The notes beneath the pieces are model-generated. The model searched no databases and had not been told where the DNA came from. It saw only the letters and a list, made by a program, of their open reading frames with translations. Shown piece after piece: positions 32,409-44,349 of a stretch of DNA of 64,000 nucleotides. Numbering within the stretch: position 1 is the first letter of the stretch; every line of letters begins with the position of its first letter. The DNA is from Cryptomeria japonica (taxonomy: Eukaryota > Streptophyta > Pinopsida > Cupressales > Cupressaceae): contig NC_081415.1 in the NCBI RefSeq assembly GCF_030272615.1, positions 186,311,994-186,375,993 of the forward strand, read 5' to 3'. A program made the position numbers and the translations under genes.

Positions 32409-33758
32409 CAAAACTATAAAACATGCAAATTCATAAACAGATAACATCACAACACATTCAACACTAGATTTAATGTGGAAACCCAAATAGGGAAAAACCA
32501 CTGTGGGATTTCAGACCCACTAGGAAATATACTATTCTAGAGTATGCTCGGTTAAAAGCAAATCCTGTTAAAGATTACAAAACACATTGCCAGATGTGAC
32601 TCGGTTAAGGGATTTCCCTCAGATCTGTTAGGATCTTCACTTTGTTAGAAGTGACCTTTTCAAAGGATTTCAAACACTCAACTAGAATGTTACCTTGCTA
32701 GAGGGTTTTACAAATAAGACTGTTAAGTCCACTTGGTTAAGAGATTTTCTTTCACTTTACAAAACAATAGTAAGAAAAATATATCTGCAACTTCACATCT
32801 AAAATGCTAAAGAAGATTCTTATTTCCTCAATACTTCCTAGTCATAGGACTTATCTTATCCTTCTACTGGGCTCTGTACTCTATTAATCAAACAGGTCTT
32901 CAAGCTTCTGTGCTCGGTAATCACTATGTAGCATCGTTGTGCTTACACTTGCTTGCATGCACTGTTTAGCAACAATTCCTTATTTATAAACAATTACTAA
33001 CCGCTGAATCTCCTTGATCACATTTGCCATGATCAATCATAGCCATCAAATCTTCAAACTTGACCAGGTTCAATGTATCCTTCGATCTGAAAACGTTTTA
33101 CCTTGCCTAGGAACTTGGATACATTTATTGGAACTTGTGCTAGGGTATTGCATTTCAATTTGAGATGTAGATCTTCCTACAATAGATTCATTAACAAACT
33201 TCATGCACAACTTACCAATCATTTGATCAACTCCAGCTCATCAGCTTCCTTCATTAATTAATGGTTTTATTCATCCAATGCATTTTGTTACTGCTCGGTT
33301 GCAACTCAGTAAATACTAAACTTTACCCGGTAGACATTCTGCCTTCATTAACCAATAGCAATAAGCTTAGGGTTTACCGACTAGGTTCTTTGCTCGGTTA
33401 TATAATATAGTATTACCTTACAATCAACAACATATGTAGGATATCAAAAAATTCTAAACATCATGATCTCATCATTGTCTAACTTGGTAATAGTTGCCCA
33501 TTGAATAACTTATTTCTCCCCTTATTCATCACATTCTTTCTATGTCTTTTACCAACATCTTTATACTCATCAAATCATACTTCTTATGATATGGCAACAT
33601 CATGCTAAATTAGAAAATCAATTTCTTGACATCAATGACAAAATAATAATATTAAGACAGTAAACATCCTTAATCAGTTATATCCATAATCATCAACAAC
33701 CTTCTCAATATCCTTATTGAAATGCCAACAATCTCTCATTGTAAAAGGAATTCCAACA
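32409..33758 (-). mobile_element. Solo LTR S2, right part
   Basis: Begins CAAAACTATAAAAC after the GTAAC duplication of E2 and ends GGAATTCCAACA before AGGCT (33759-33763). On the minus strand the LTR starts TGTTGGAATTCC. Contains GGGAAAAACCACTGTGGGAT (shared with S1), many CTCGGTTA words and a minus-strand TTTATAAATAAGG box near 32970-32990. Confidence 0.82.
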
Positions 33759-33763
33759 AGGCT

Positions 33764-34343
33764 CAGTAGGCTGATGTAGTGAGGGGCTCCTAGATAGGTA
33801 TAGGGATGGGGATAGGGACAGGAGTAGCCATAGGAGTAGCCACAAGGATAGGGTGAGGGGAGAGAGGAGGAGGATGAGTTACTATCCTTGAGGGAGATAT
33901 GTCAGGGACATACAGATGAGATCTAGGATCTAGAGAGGGAGACAACTAGACTCAAGAGACAACTGAGGGATACTGAGCAGGAAAGGGATCAAGCTATTCA
34001 ACGCTATACAAAGGCTAAGATAGCATTGTGGGTAGGGAGGTAGGCAGTAGAGGACACAGGGGTAGGATACATCTATGTTCTACCGGCAAGGGAGGAGATA
34101 GCCTACTGGTGAGACTTGTATTATGGAGTAGTGCCACCAGATTAGCAGGCTAGGAGCTTCTAGAGACCATCACGAATGACGATGACCTCTGGAGGGAGAG
34201 ATAGGAGATAGGCATCTAGTGGTGGGGTCATGGGTCCTCCACCACCACCAGATAGAAGGGGTAGGAGAGATGATCCTGGGGCAGGTCCTTCCAGGGCTCA
34301 GACTCTGTTGAGGCCAGCCAGCTTTGAGGGAGGGAGTTCATGA
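33764..34343 (+). pseudogene. PMD gene of E1, second part (C-terminus)
   Basis: It resumes right after the S2 target duplication and encodes the Arg/Gly-rich and coiled-coil-like C-terminal part, ending near TGA 34341. The end (GVMGPPPPPDRRGR) resembles the ends of the E2 and E3 copies (GVSGPMRPP and GGVMGPP). Several in-frame TAG/TGA codons are present. Without the S2 insertion the gene would have covered roughly 1.8 kb. Confidence 0.7.
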
Positions 34344-35932
34344 TAGCCTTAGAGGGCTCCCTATGTATCAGTTTTGTACCATTTTGTATGATGACACCTT
34401 CAGATAATTGTAGCCATATGATTTTGACATCATTGTATCATGACACTTATGATTTTTGAGATATATACATGAGAGGATTCATCCTTGCGGTAGCTACATG
34501 TATGTGTACCTGTGTGATGCTTATGATATGGATGCAAATATGTTCATGATGAAATGAAATATGTTTTGTTCTTTTATGTTTTTAATATGTTATGCATATG
34601 CAAATGTGAATGTATGAAATGCAGATGAATATGATAATGCAAATAACTATTTACATGGTGAGAATGTAAAATGTGCTAATATGTGTTGTGTGCAAGATGT
34701 GATGCAATTGTGATATATATATGTATGTATGAAACACTAATATGTGGTAATGTAGGTGCAAACTACATGAAATGCAAATATTTTTGGCATGTCATTATAC
34801 TCAGTCATATGATAGCAGGCTACACGGACTCAAGAAGGAAGATGGAGGTCAATCAAGAAAGGGGGATGAAAGATAGAAGATATGGAAGTGAAAGAGCTTC
34901 TTGTGCTATTATCATCATTGAGATTTATTATGGCAAATAGGTTATGACAATCCAGATATATATTCAACCCGGAAGTCATTGTACCTATTTGCATGGAGAT
35001 TAGACAATCGCAAAGAAGGAATGCCCCAGTTCACACTAGACTCTCAGTGTCCTCATATCCTTGGACAAGTTGTAGCATTACTAAGAGACAATCCATAGAC
35101 AACAAAGAAAAATAGTTGACGATACCCCATCCTTGCCTTTCCAGTCAAAGACATCCTAGAGATGGAATCTCTAGTCAGAGACATCCTGGAAAAGCTAAAA
35201 GACATGTCACCAAAAAGATAAAATCAAAAGAAAATCAAGACTCGACACCAACATCCACTGTAGTCCTCAAGTTTAGTGTCTCTTGTCACTTGTATAAGTC
35301 TATTTGATTGTGGTCACAATGTTTTTGTTCACAAAAGGATAGATAGAACTAAACCATAATGTTGTCTGAGTCTGTTGAAAGATTTAATTTGTTGAAGCCC
35401 ATTGTTGCTGTTGTGTCTCATTTGAAACTGACTGAATCCATGCAACTGATACTTTATTGCAGAGAAGAGAAAACTTTATTGTGGATTTGCAATGCAAGTA
35501 TTGCTTTATTGTGGATTATGCATGGATAGACTGAAAAAAACTGGAAGAAACTGTACTCCTTAGAACGTGTGATGCTCTCAGTTCCACACCCATTACTAGA
35601 CATAGGATTTGCCTTAGCCACAGATAGGAGCTGATTTATTATGGATGGAAAGGGGTGAAAAGGAAGTTTTTTTTTTATGAATGACTAACCAATCTTGGGT
35701 AGATCAATAAAAAGCCATGATGGGAATGTGTAAAGTTTATTATGGATGGATAGATTGTGAGTGTGTGCAAAGTGAAGGGATGAGATTGAATCCTAAAGGA
35801 GGGAGGAGCAATGTCTCTACACATGGTGCCAGTGACCCGGTTTTCACCATGGTACTTGCCCAGGGTGCCACCGAAGTGGTTTTCATTGTTGAACAAATTT
35901 ATTTCTCTTGAATTTTTTGACTTTTTCAATTT
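34344..35932 (-). other. E1 spacer between integrase end and antisense PMD gene
   Basis: No gene recognised. Contains ATG/TGCAAATG-rich low-complexity sequence (34500-34740), a CAGTCAAAGACATCCT / CAGAGACATCCTGGA duplication near 35140-35190, several TTTATTGTGGATT words (35450-35520) and the motif shared with E2 at 35839-35860. Confidence 0.5.
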
Positions 35933-36960
35933 TTACACATATATTCTGACAATATATGTGTAAAACCTGCGAAGGTGCATGCTATTGATAGGATCCTCCA
36001 AATGTTCGCCCTCTATGGTTGAGAGCTGATATGCATCAGATCCATAGGCTATTGTAATGATGTAAGGACCAAGCTAATTTGGTTTGAACTTTCCCTTTTT
36101 CTCTCTGTCTTGCTGATTTTTAGGGTTTTCTCTGATAAATAAGTCACCTACCTCAAATGTGTGAGGCTTAACCTTCTGATTGTAACTGTGACTCATTCAT
36201 TGTTGATAAGCCTTGAGATGATTAAAAGCATTTTTTCTTCGTTCATCCAATAGTTCTAGTTCTTGTAAGTGAGAGACCCTGTAGTCTTCATCACTGATAA
36301 TGTTTTGCAAAGAGACTCGTAAAGATGGTAACTCGAACTCAAAAGGCAAGATAGCTTTAGTACCATAGACAAGTGAATAAGGTGTGGCTCTTGTAGGTGT
36401 GTGAACACTTGTGCAATAAGCCCAAAGTGCGGGATTGAGTTGGATATGCCAATTGCAGCCAGCGTCATCGACTGTCTTTTTGAGGATTTTAAGGATAGTT
36501 TTATTAGACACCTCATCTTGATCGTTACCTTGGGGGTAATAGGGCATGGAGAAATGATGGGTAATATGGAAGCAAACACAAAGTTCATGAACATCTTGAT
36601 TTTTGAAGGGAAGTCCGTTATCGGTGATGATGGAAATAGGAATATCGTACCGACAAATAATGTAGTTGAGAATGAAAGTAACAATCTATTTTCCAATGAC
36701 TTGTGTAAGAGGCATGACTTCAATGCATTTTGTGAAATACTTTGTGGCAGTGATAATGAATTTGTGGCCATTTGAAGAAGGAGGGTGAATCTTGCCTATG
36801 AGATCGAGTCCCCACTTACACAAGGGCCAAGGAGTCACAATTGGTTGAAGTTCTTGTGTTGGTGCATGAATAAGGTCTCCATGAATTTGACATTGCTTAC
36901 ATTTCTTGACAAACTGGTATAAGTCTTTTTCCATATTGGGCCAGTAATATCTGCTAACTG
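35933..36960 (-). pseudogene. E1 integrase, decayed
   Basis: Gypsy integrase that would insert the cDNA copy. The zinc-binding part is cut; CKQCQIHGD marks its end near 36895. The core has WGLDLIGKI (first Asp, about 36815), ITDNG (second Asp, about 36630) and a final Glu in QDEVSNKTI (about 36520), so all three catalytic residues are still readable. The C-terminal VGDL.IRENPKNQQDRERKGKFKPN stretch and the LHRRF-type end at 35933 follow. The frame is broken by shifts (for example near 36690 and 36550) and stops. Confidence 0.85.
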
Positions 36961-37353
36961 ATCTGCAATAGCTTGTCCTTTTATTTCTTTTTTGTCTACA
37001 TATTCAATATCGAATTCAATCAAGAGCATCACCCATTTGGCTAATCGACCAGCAAGTGTCACTTTATTGAGAAGGTACTTCAATGGATCAATCCTTGCGA
37101 CCAACTTAGTTTTATGAGTTAGCATGTAGTGTCATAATTTCTGTGAAGCAAAGACCATAGCGAGACATGCACGCTCAATTAGTGTGTAGTTTAGATCATA
37201 GCCTACCAAAGTACAATTGATGTAATAGACTACCTTTTCTCTACCTGTAGCATCTTGTTGTGCTAAGAGTGCCCCCAGTGCTGTTGATGTAGCTGATATG
37301 TAGAGTAATAGGAGTTGTTCTGGAACTGGTGGCATCATGACTAGTGGATTCAA
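36961..37353 (-). pseudogene. E1 RNase H (RT-linked), decayed and joined to integrase by a deletion
   Basis: Encodes the RT-connected RNase H-like domain: YISATSTALGALLAQQD, VVYYINCTLVG, Y.LIERACLA and GQAIADQLAD, with one stop (37130). Right after the ADQLA(D) motif at about 36960 the sequence passes directly into the integrase RYYWPNMEKD motif in another frame. The second, archaeal-type RNase H and the first zinc-finger half found in Tat-like relatives are therefore missing. Confidence 0.8.
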
Positions 37354-37520
37354 AAGATAATCTTTAAGTATCTAAAAATCCTATTGACAATTATCATCCC
37401 ATTTGAATTTGATGTTTTTGTGTAGCAAGTGCTAAAAAGGATGACATTTATCTACAAGTTGTGCTATGGATCTTCATATGGACTAGACTCTCCCTTGCAA
37501 AGATCAAAGTTGACTGATAT

Positions 37521-38927
37521 TCACAGTGGTGGCATCTCTAGGATCGCCTTGACTTTTGCTGGATCAACTTCAATTCCTCTTTTTGAGACAATGAATCCTA
37601 GGAGCTTCCCGGAGATTACTCCAAAGACACATTTCTTAGGGTTTAGTCTTACTCTGTATTTTTCCAACCGATCAAAAATGATTGAAAGTATGTCCAAATG
37701 TGTATCTCTGTCTATTGATTTTCCCCAGAGGTCATCAACATAATCTTCCATAGTTACGTGCATGAGATCATGAAAGATAGTAGTCATGGATCTTTGATAT
37801 GTAGCACCTGCATTCTTTAGCCCGAAGGGCATGACATTCCAGCAGAAAGTTCCCCAGGGACAAGTAAATGATGTGTTGTGCTGATCCTCGGATGCAATTT
37901 TGATTTGATTGTAACCAGAGAATCTGTCCATCAAAGATAACATTGCATGACCTGCTATGAGATCTACAATCAGGTCGATGTTTGGCAATGGAAAGTCATC
38001 CTTAGGACAAGCTTTGTTAATGTCTCTGAAATCTATACATATTCTTATGCTGTGATCGGGCTTTCTGACTGGTACCAAGTTGGAGATCCATTCAAGATAA
38101 TCAATTGGGCGTATGAATCCAACATCCAATATTTTTCCAAGTTTTTCCTTAACTAATAATGCCACTTGTGGATGCATCTTTCTCAATTTTTGTTTTACTG
38201 GTTTTGCCAGTCCCAACATATCAGCATATGACCATGCAAAATTAATTTGTCGCTCTGTGAAGAAACTTATGAACTTTGGTCTTTCTGTCTCTGTTAGAGA
38301 TTGTGCCAGGAATATGTCATATGGAATTTCTTCTGTACCAATGTTTGTTTTGATGGTCTCCTCTACTAACATAGATGATTTTTCTTCATATGATGTCAGG
38401 AGAATGTTAAGCCTTCCATCCTTGGGTGCCTCCGAGAGGTTTTCACCCTTAGATATGTCCTTTCTTTTTACTTTTTTGGGGTCAGACAGTGCCACAATGT
38501 GGTTTTCACCATAAGACCCATGATTTATTTTTATTTTTATATTTATCCGACTGGAAGGCCCAACACCCTCACCAAAATATGCCACGCTAATGAGTTCTAT
38601 AGTGTATCCCGCGTTATGGTCCCTAAGTGGAAGATCATCTCGTATGCCTAGATAGTCAATAAAGGCTTCATCATTTTGGAATGTGTTGAATTGTACAGGT
38701 CCTTCATGGTCCAAGTCAATAAGTTGGTGGTGAATAAGGGGAAGGCCTTCAATGTTTTCAAAGTCAGTGAGACTAAGGGTGAAGATGGAGTTATATTCAA
38801 GTATGTCGAGGTAATTGTCAAGGTCATCGTTGGCACTCTCCTCATTTGTCTTGATCATGAACGAGTCTAAATTGTCATCACTAAAAGTGCATTTGGGGAC
38901 GAGTGTCCTCATCCTTCGTGATTTCAA
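37521..38927 (-). pseudogene. E1 reverse transcriptase with N-terminal linker
   Basis: A 468-codon open stretch. The RT begins at about 38210. Conserved blocks are visible: FIRPIDYLEWISNLVPVRK, RICIDFRDINKACPKDDFPL, FSGYNQIKI, TFCWNVMPFGLKNAGATYQR, the catalytic MEDYVDDL at about 37740, and KCVFGVISGKLLGFIVSKRG. The YVDD active site is intact. The frame is the same as gag and protease upstream, consistent with one polyprotein. It ends at 37521 by frameshift before the RNase H. Confidence 0.92.
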
Positions 38928-39164
38928 CCTAGAACCTAGAGGAAAAGACTATGTGGGATCCTCAAGGGTTGTTTCTTGACCAACTTTTAATTTTCTATAA
39001 AATTCCTTTTCTCCTGTGGGTTCACCTAGTTCTCTAAATGTCTCAGTGATTTCATAGTCACAGGAGGATTTGTTCAAACCCCATTCCTATTCATTAGAGT
39101 CAGTGGAATAACAGTTCTCTTGTTGATCTTTGGAAGCCTTGATTTGTAATGCTTCTTCTGCCTT

Positions 39165-39410
39165 TCAAGTATTTACCCTGGATGATATGAAACCAAGCCC
39201 TTTCGAGCCCTCTTTTTTAAATGTCAATTCTGGTTGCAAAGGTTGAATGGTACCTTCCTTTCTTAAGCCAAGAGGACTTTTACCATCATACCCAAACTTT
39301 TGTAGGATCTTGAATCCTTTGCCATATTTTTCACATGGTATGCTGATGCGATCTTGTGTACCATCTTCAGGGTCTTTGTAAAACATTTTGTATAAGTCTT
39401 CTTCTTCCAT
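39165..39410 (-). pseudogene. G-patch-like segment in E1 polyprotein
   Basis: GFKILQKFGYDGKSPLGLRK and the trailing EGTIQPL resemble the glycine-rich G-patch RNA-binding motif found between protease and RT in some gypsy elements. It lies in a minus-strand frame between the protease (39564-40223) and RT. Confidence 0.6.
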
Positions 39411-39563
39411 TTCATCCCACTTTTTGAAGATAGTAGGATCCCATTTGAGTGTAATGATAGATACTCATTTAGAAGGATGTGGTCATCCATATTCTTTTGG
39501 TGAACTCATAACTTGTTGTAAGCACATGGTTTGATTCAAAGTGTATTCACCCATGCCTTTGTC

Positions 39564-40478
39564 CTAATATTTCCCTTTAAGCTCACCTTGTTTTGATGTT
39601 GAAGGTTTTAATGATTCAGGGTCAATGTATGCAGAAGAAGGGATAGCTTCTCTATTACTTGGAATGATTGTCTCAGTTTTTGGCCTCAAGTTATTGCAGT
39701 ATATAAATGGATTAGGATCACCATTAACTGTTACTTCAACTCCATTGTGAGGAAACTCAATGCATTGGTGGTATGTAGATGGGACTGCCCTCATCTCATG
39801 AATCCAAGGACATCCCAATAATATGTTGAATGTGAGATCAAGGTCTAGGACTTGACAAACCACATCCTTTGTAACTAACCCAACTCTGAGAGGCAAGGTG
39901 ACTGTGCCTTTAGAGGATCGCTCTTCATCATCATATGCCTTGATGGTAATTTTGTTTGTAGCATTCATAGCTTTGTCTGAATATCCCAATTGTATTATTC
40001 TGTTCAAAGTACATATATTGAGACCAACTCCTCCATCTATCAGGACTTGTTTTATTCGATGTTTGTGTAGGAAGGCTTCAATGTGTAAAGGTGAATTATG
40101 TGGTTGGCTCATGGAGGCGTCGTCATCTTCTATCAATGTAAGGGAGTGTGGAATGGAAAGGTATTCCACCATGGCTTGAAACTGGTCCACGTTTAGATCA
40201 GTGGGGACGAAAGTGTCTCTCAAGGTTTTGTCCAGAATGGCCTTATGTGTAGGGGATATGCATAAGAGCTCAAGGATTGAGATAAGCGTGGGTATCTTCC
40301 CTAACTATTCTACAAGGTCATACTCAGGTTTGGTTGATGAGGAAGCAATTTTTTTAGCTGGAGCACCTTGCAAAGTGAATTTAGCTCAACGAGTTGTAAC
40401 ATTACATTTAGACATAGGTTCAAAACAAGATCTGATGCCTTTAAGGACAACCTTGGGTCTTTGGGTAGAATTCTTAGG
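39564..40478 (-). pseudogene. E1 aspartic protease region
   Basis: Retropepsin-like: KQVLIDGGVGLNICTLN at about 40040 has the D-G-G form of the catalytic motif often seen in Tat-like elements, followed by FNILLGCPWIHEM. It is in the same frame as gag and RT (offsets are multiples of three), interrupted by stops at about 40386 and 40305. Confidence 0.85.
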
Positions 40479-40479
40479 C

Positions 40480-42593
40480 GTTTTGTCCTTGATGATAATG
40501 GTAGAGACATAATTATCCATTGAAATGTGATTGATAGTCGGATCATAGTTATAGGATGCTCTGGTATAGTTGGCCTACTCATTTGTGGCTTTGGCTTTTC
40601 CCTTGTCATGTTTTGGGACTGGTTCTTTAAACATTTCATGTTCTTGACTGGATGAGTGTCCCTCGATCTCAATGTCACCTCTATCTATAAGATCTTGTAT
40701 GATGTTCTTCAGTCGATGACAATTTCCTATTTTCTATCTCTTGCTCTTGTGATATTCACAGTAGTCGTCATCATTCCACCAATTTGGTTTGACCTTTGGC
40801 TCATATGGAGGCAAATCTGGAATTGTTATTATTTTGTTTGCCACTAGCTTCTTGAAAGCCAACTCAAGTGGTTCTCCCAATGGGGTGTACTTCCTTCATG
40901 ATTTGGAAGTTGTTTGAGTATTCACTTGGTTGTTTGTAGAGCTCGATCCAGAAAAAAAATGATTTTGGGTCGCACCATCATTGACTATGTTCTTGTTCTT
41001 GTTCCAAAATCTTGGCTTGTCTTTTCCTTTAAAGTCCTCTTTGTTTTCTTTGAATACCTTAATTATTCCTTGTTCAATTAGGACCTTCTATGTTGCTAAG
41101 CATTTTTCAATGACGTCCTTGAAGGTGGACAAAAAAGATTTTCTCAAGTCATAACCAATGTCTTTGTTAACATTTTGGGTGAACATCTCTACCATTTGTT
41201 TTTGTGGAATTTCACAAGGGCAGTTGTTGGCTAAATTCCTCCATCTTTGTAAAAATGATGACAAAGACTCTCTATCCCTTTGTTTGGTGTTGCACAAAGT
41301 GGTGATTGATATATCTATCTCTATGTTGTATGAGAAATGTTGGATAAATGCCTTTGCTAAGTCACCCCATGACTTAATTCAAGGTGGGAGTTGGGAGAAC
41401 AATTCCATAGCTTGATCACCTAAGCTCTGTGGGAATAATATCATCAAATATGTCTCTTCTGCTGCTACCTCAATGCAAGCTATGAAAAATTGTCTTATAT
41501 GTGCCTTAGGATCCCCTTTTCCTTTGTACTTATAAAACTTGGGTGTCACAAAGTGTGTAGGAAATGGAGGCATTGGAATGATTTTGTCGAATGGATAGGG
41601 ACATATGTCTCTCATTGTATAAGTTGGATTTAGTGTATTTATGTCCTCCATTTTCTTTTGTAAATCCTTAATTTTCTGTTCCAAATTATTCTTAGGTAGA
41701 GATTGACTTCTTGGACCATATCCCATACCTGAGCCACCAGGTGGGGGCGGAGCATACTGCATATATGGATGATATTGATCATACACATGTTCATATGGAG
41801 GAGTTCTATAATGATGCTACGTATATGGACCACTTGGTATAGAGTCATAATAAAGAATGGAATATTTGTTTTGTCCATGTATACCATACTCTACAGGCAT
41901 GTCATGAGTTTGTTCTAGTGTGTTGCCCCCAAATTTGACACGAGCTTTCCTTGTGTCCAAATTTTGATCATGCCTTTGTATATCCAATTGCTTTGGTGGT
42001 TGGTCCTTAGAATTGGTATGTAATTGAGTATACTTTTATGCATAAGACTTCCATAATGGTCTATGAAGGTGAGTATCATATACTTGACCATGTGTATGGG
42101 GGACCTTAGGTTTTTGAAATAAAGATGAAGGTGATTCAGGCACAAGATGTGGTCCTCTATTTCCTCCACTATTAGGCCTCCTTTGATCCATGTTGAGGTG
42201 AGGTTGTTGCAAAGGCCGATGTGCCATTATTTGAGACATGTCAAAATCATGAGGGGTCTTGGCTCCACTTTGCGGCATCACTTGTAAGAAATATTGTCTA
42301 TCTCTCCTCATTATTTCCTCAACCAATCGATTAAAATGGGGATCCATAATGGAGTCTTCCACTTCTGCTGAATGTATAGAAAAGTTGTCCATATTGTCAT
42401 TGTGTGTATTATTGTTATTTGTAGTGTCCATGTTCTCAACATTTGGAATGTTTCTATAGGAATTCATGTTAGGTAATGTGGTATGATTAGAATTGAAAAA
42501 GACATCATTGTCATACTCATAGGCACTCATGTTTGTGGACTCTTGAACCTCTTTAGTTTCTCTCCTAGATTTTTGGGAACGGGTTTCAACCAT
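40480..42593 (-). pseudogene. gag: E1 gag, Tat-like, decayed
   Basis: Starts MVETRSQ at ATG 42593. An Asn-rich N-terminal part is followed by a proline/tyrosine-rich stretch (YMQYAPPPPGGSG near 41750), a short coiled coil, and the capsid-type domain: KYKGKGDPKAHIRQF, then QRDRESLSSFLQRWRNLANN and EMFTQNV. The CxYHxxx...CxxLKxxIQDLIDRG block near 40690-40750 is the nucleocapsid signature of Tat/Ogre-type gag. In-frame stops at 42036, about 41820, 41379, 41088 and others break it, all in one frame with protease and RT. Confidence 0.88.
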
Positions 42594-44349
42594 GAACTAG
42601 GTATTGACCAAGATGTGTGAGACTAGATGAAAATGGAAAGAGTATGGAAGACCAAGAGCTGATGGAATGTAAATGATTCTGAAGTGTGCTTGCAATGTCC
42701 AAAGTGTAAGACCAAGTAAGTATGCAGTAGAGTAGGTGTGGCTTCCAAAGAGACGATAGTTTCTCTTGATGAGGTAAGTTGACCTTGACTCTAAGTAAGA
42801 CCAAATGAGAACCAAAGGTGATAGACCTTGATGAGGAACCACTTAGCAAAATGTTGTTGTATTTATTGCATGGACAAAGAAAGATGAGGACAATAAACTG
42901 ACCTTTTGACTCAAGTTTAGACAAATGTGAATGTAATGCAAGATGTAAAGCAATGATGAACTATGTGAGACCCAGAAATAAGCTGATTTCAAGATGAAAA
43001 CCTGGAGAAATAACCTAGGAAGCTCAAGAATGCTGAAACTAACTGCTCATGTTTGCTGGACTACAAGTTTTCCAATTCTGAACACAGATGTGCATGTATA
43101 CTTCATAGGCGCAGTTAAACAACACAGATGTTGTTTTATCGAACACAAATGCATTTATGAGATTTTGTAAATGTAATGTTGCTTAAGAGAACACAAACAC
43201 ATTTTTGCACTTCACAGATGCAGCTAAATGACATAGACGTGGTTCTATCAGGCACAGATGTGTTTCTAGAAACTAAGTGCAATTTTTCAAGTTTTGTGAC
43301 GTTGCTTGTTGTGACCAAATTTGAATTTTTGACTATTTTTTTTCATGACAAGAGGACATAATGTTGATAAGGACTCAATGTTTGCAAGTATTTAGACTCA
43401 AAATGACTCAAAAGAAAGTGTGTTGTTTGATGTAAAAGATGTTTTGTATACACTTGAAGGCACAAAAGACATAATGTTTTGATGTTTGATCTTGAATGTT
43501 TGAATGTTCAAAAGAAGACAAGCATAATTCTTATGGTTGGCCAGGACAATAGTTGTTGATCCCACATGGGGTTTCCCCCGAGGCTATGCTATTCAGAGTG
43601 GATACTTAGATGCTTGACTCCACTGGCTCCACCCTCGACACTCACTTCTCCGGGGTAGCCAAGCATCAGTCCCCATGAAAAATTCCCATGGAAAACTTTG
43701 TCTCTACTAAGAACTGTATGTGTGTGGGCCGCTCCAGAGGTCCAACCTCCTGCCCCAACAACTAGAAGGATTTTGGCTTTCTAAAACAAAAAGGTACTAG
43801 AAAGGGCATCCGCTTGTGTGGCCATACATGCGGTACTTTCAGCTCTATAAATACAGAAGGCTCCCAGCTGGTAGGGGTCATGCCCTACAACTTATCAAAT
43901 AAATTTGACCAAATGGGTTTATGGGGAGACATAGTGTCGATATGAACTAATCAACACACGTTACCCATGACTTTCACCTTGGATACAGTTATTTATAGTG
44001 GTTTGGAAGAGGTGGGTTTTCCTCACTATGTCTTGGGTCATTCTCTCTTCACTAGTAGCCCTAATGACCACACTGGGAGACATGCCCTCTAAAGATAAAC
44101 ACAAAAGAGCCTATTGCCCAAGACACAAAAGACATTGGTTCAATTTTAGTACACCAATTGAAGTGTTTGGTAATCTATGAAAAACAAGCCACATAATAAA
44201 GATCAAAAACCCTTGCCAAAAATTTTGCAACAAAGATTTGTTAGTAGTTTTGAAATAATACCCCTCCTGCAAGCACACAAGTTAGGTAAATTTTAGATCC
44301 AAAAGACTTTGTGAAATAGGGGCCTTCGACAAGATGCTTTTTTTTATAG
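42594..44349 (-). other. E1 leader, part next to gag
   Basis: No gene recognised. Around 43530-44240 the base composition is less AT-rich, with palindromic CCCACATGGGG (43562) and two TATA-like words on the plus strand (CTCTATAAATACAG at 43842, TTATTTATAGTGG near 43990). An unidentified older insertion is possible. Confidence 0.45.
43081..43265. repeat. Short-repeat array near the 5' end of E1, complementary to its 3' array
   Basis: Seven to eight imperfect copies of an AACACAGATGTG / CACAGATGCAG word. 43122-43133 is the exact reverse complement of 12506-12517. Lies about 500 bp upstream of gag. Confidence 0.7.

Noticed and set aside
36401-36775. 124-codon plus-strand frame across E1 integrase
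   Set aside because: Shadow of the integrase on the minus strand, which has clear family motifs.
37429-38514. Plus-strand frames over E1 RT
   Set aside because: Antisense shadows of the RT frame; no independent homology.
43838-44000. Plus-strand TATA words as a host promoter
   Set aside because: No gene follows; lies in the E1 leader, opposite to E1 transcription. Might mark an unrecognised old insertion only.
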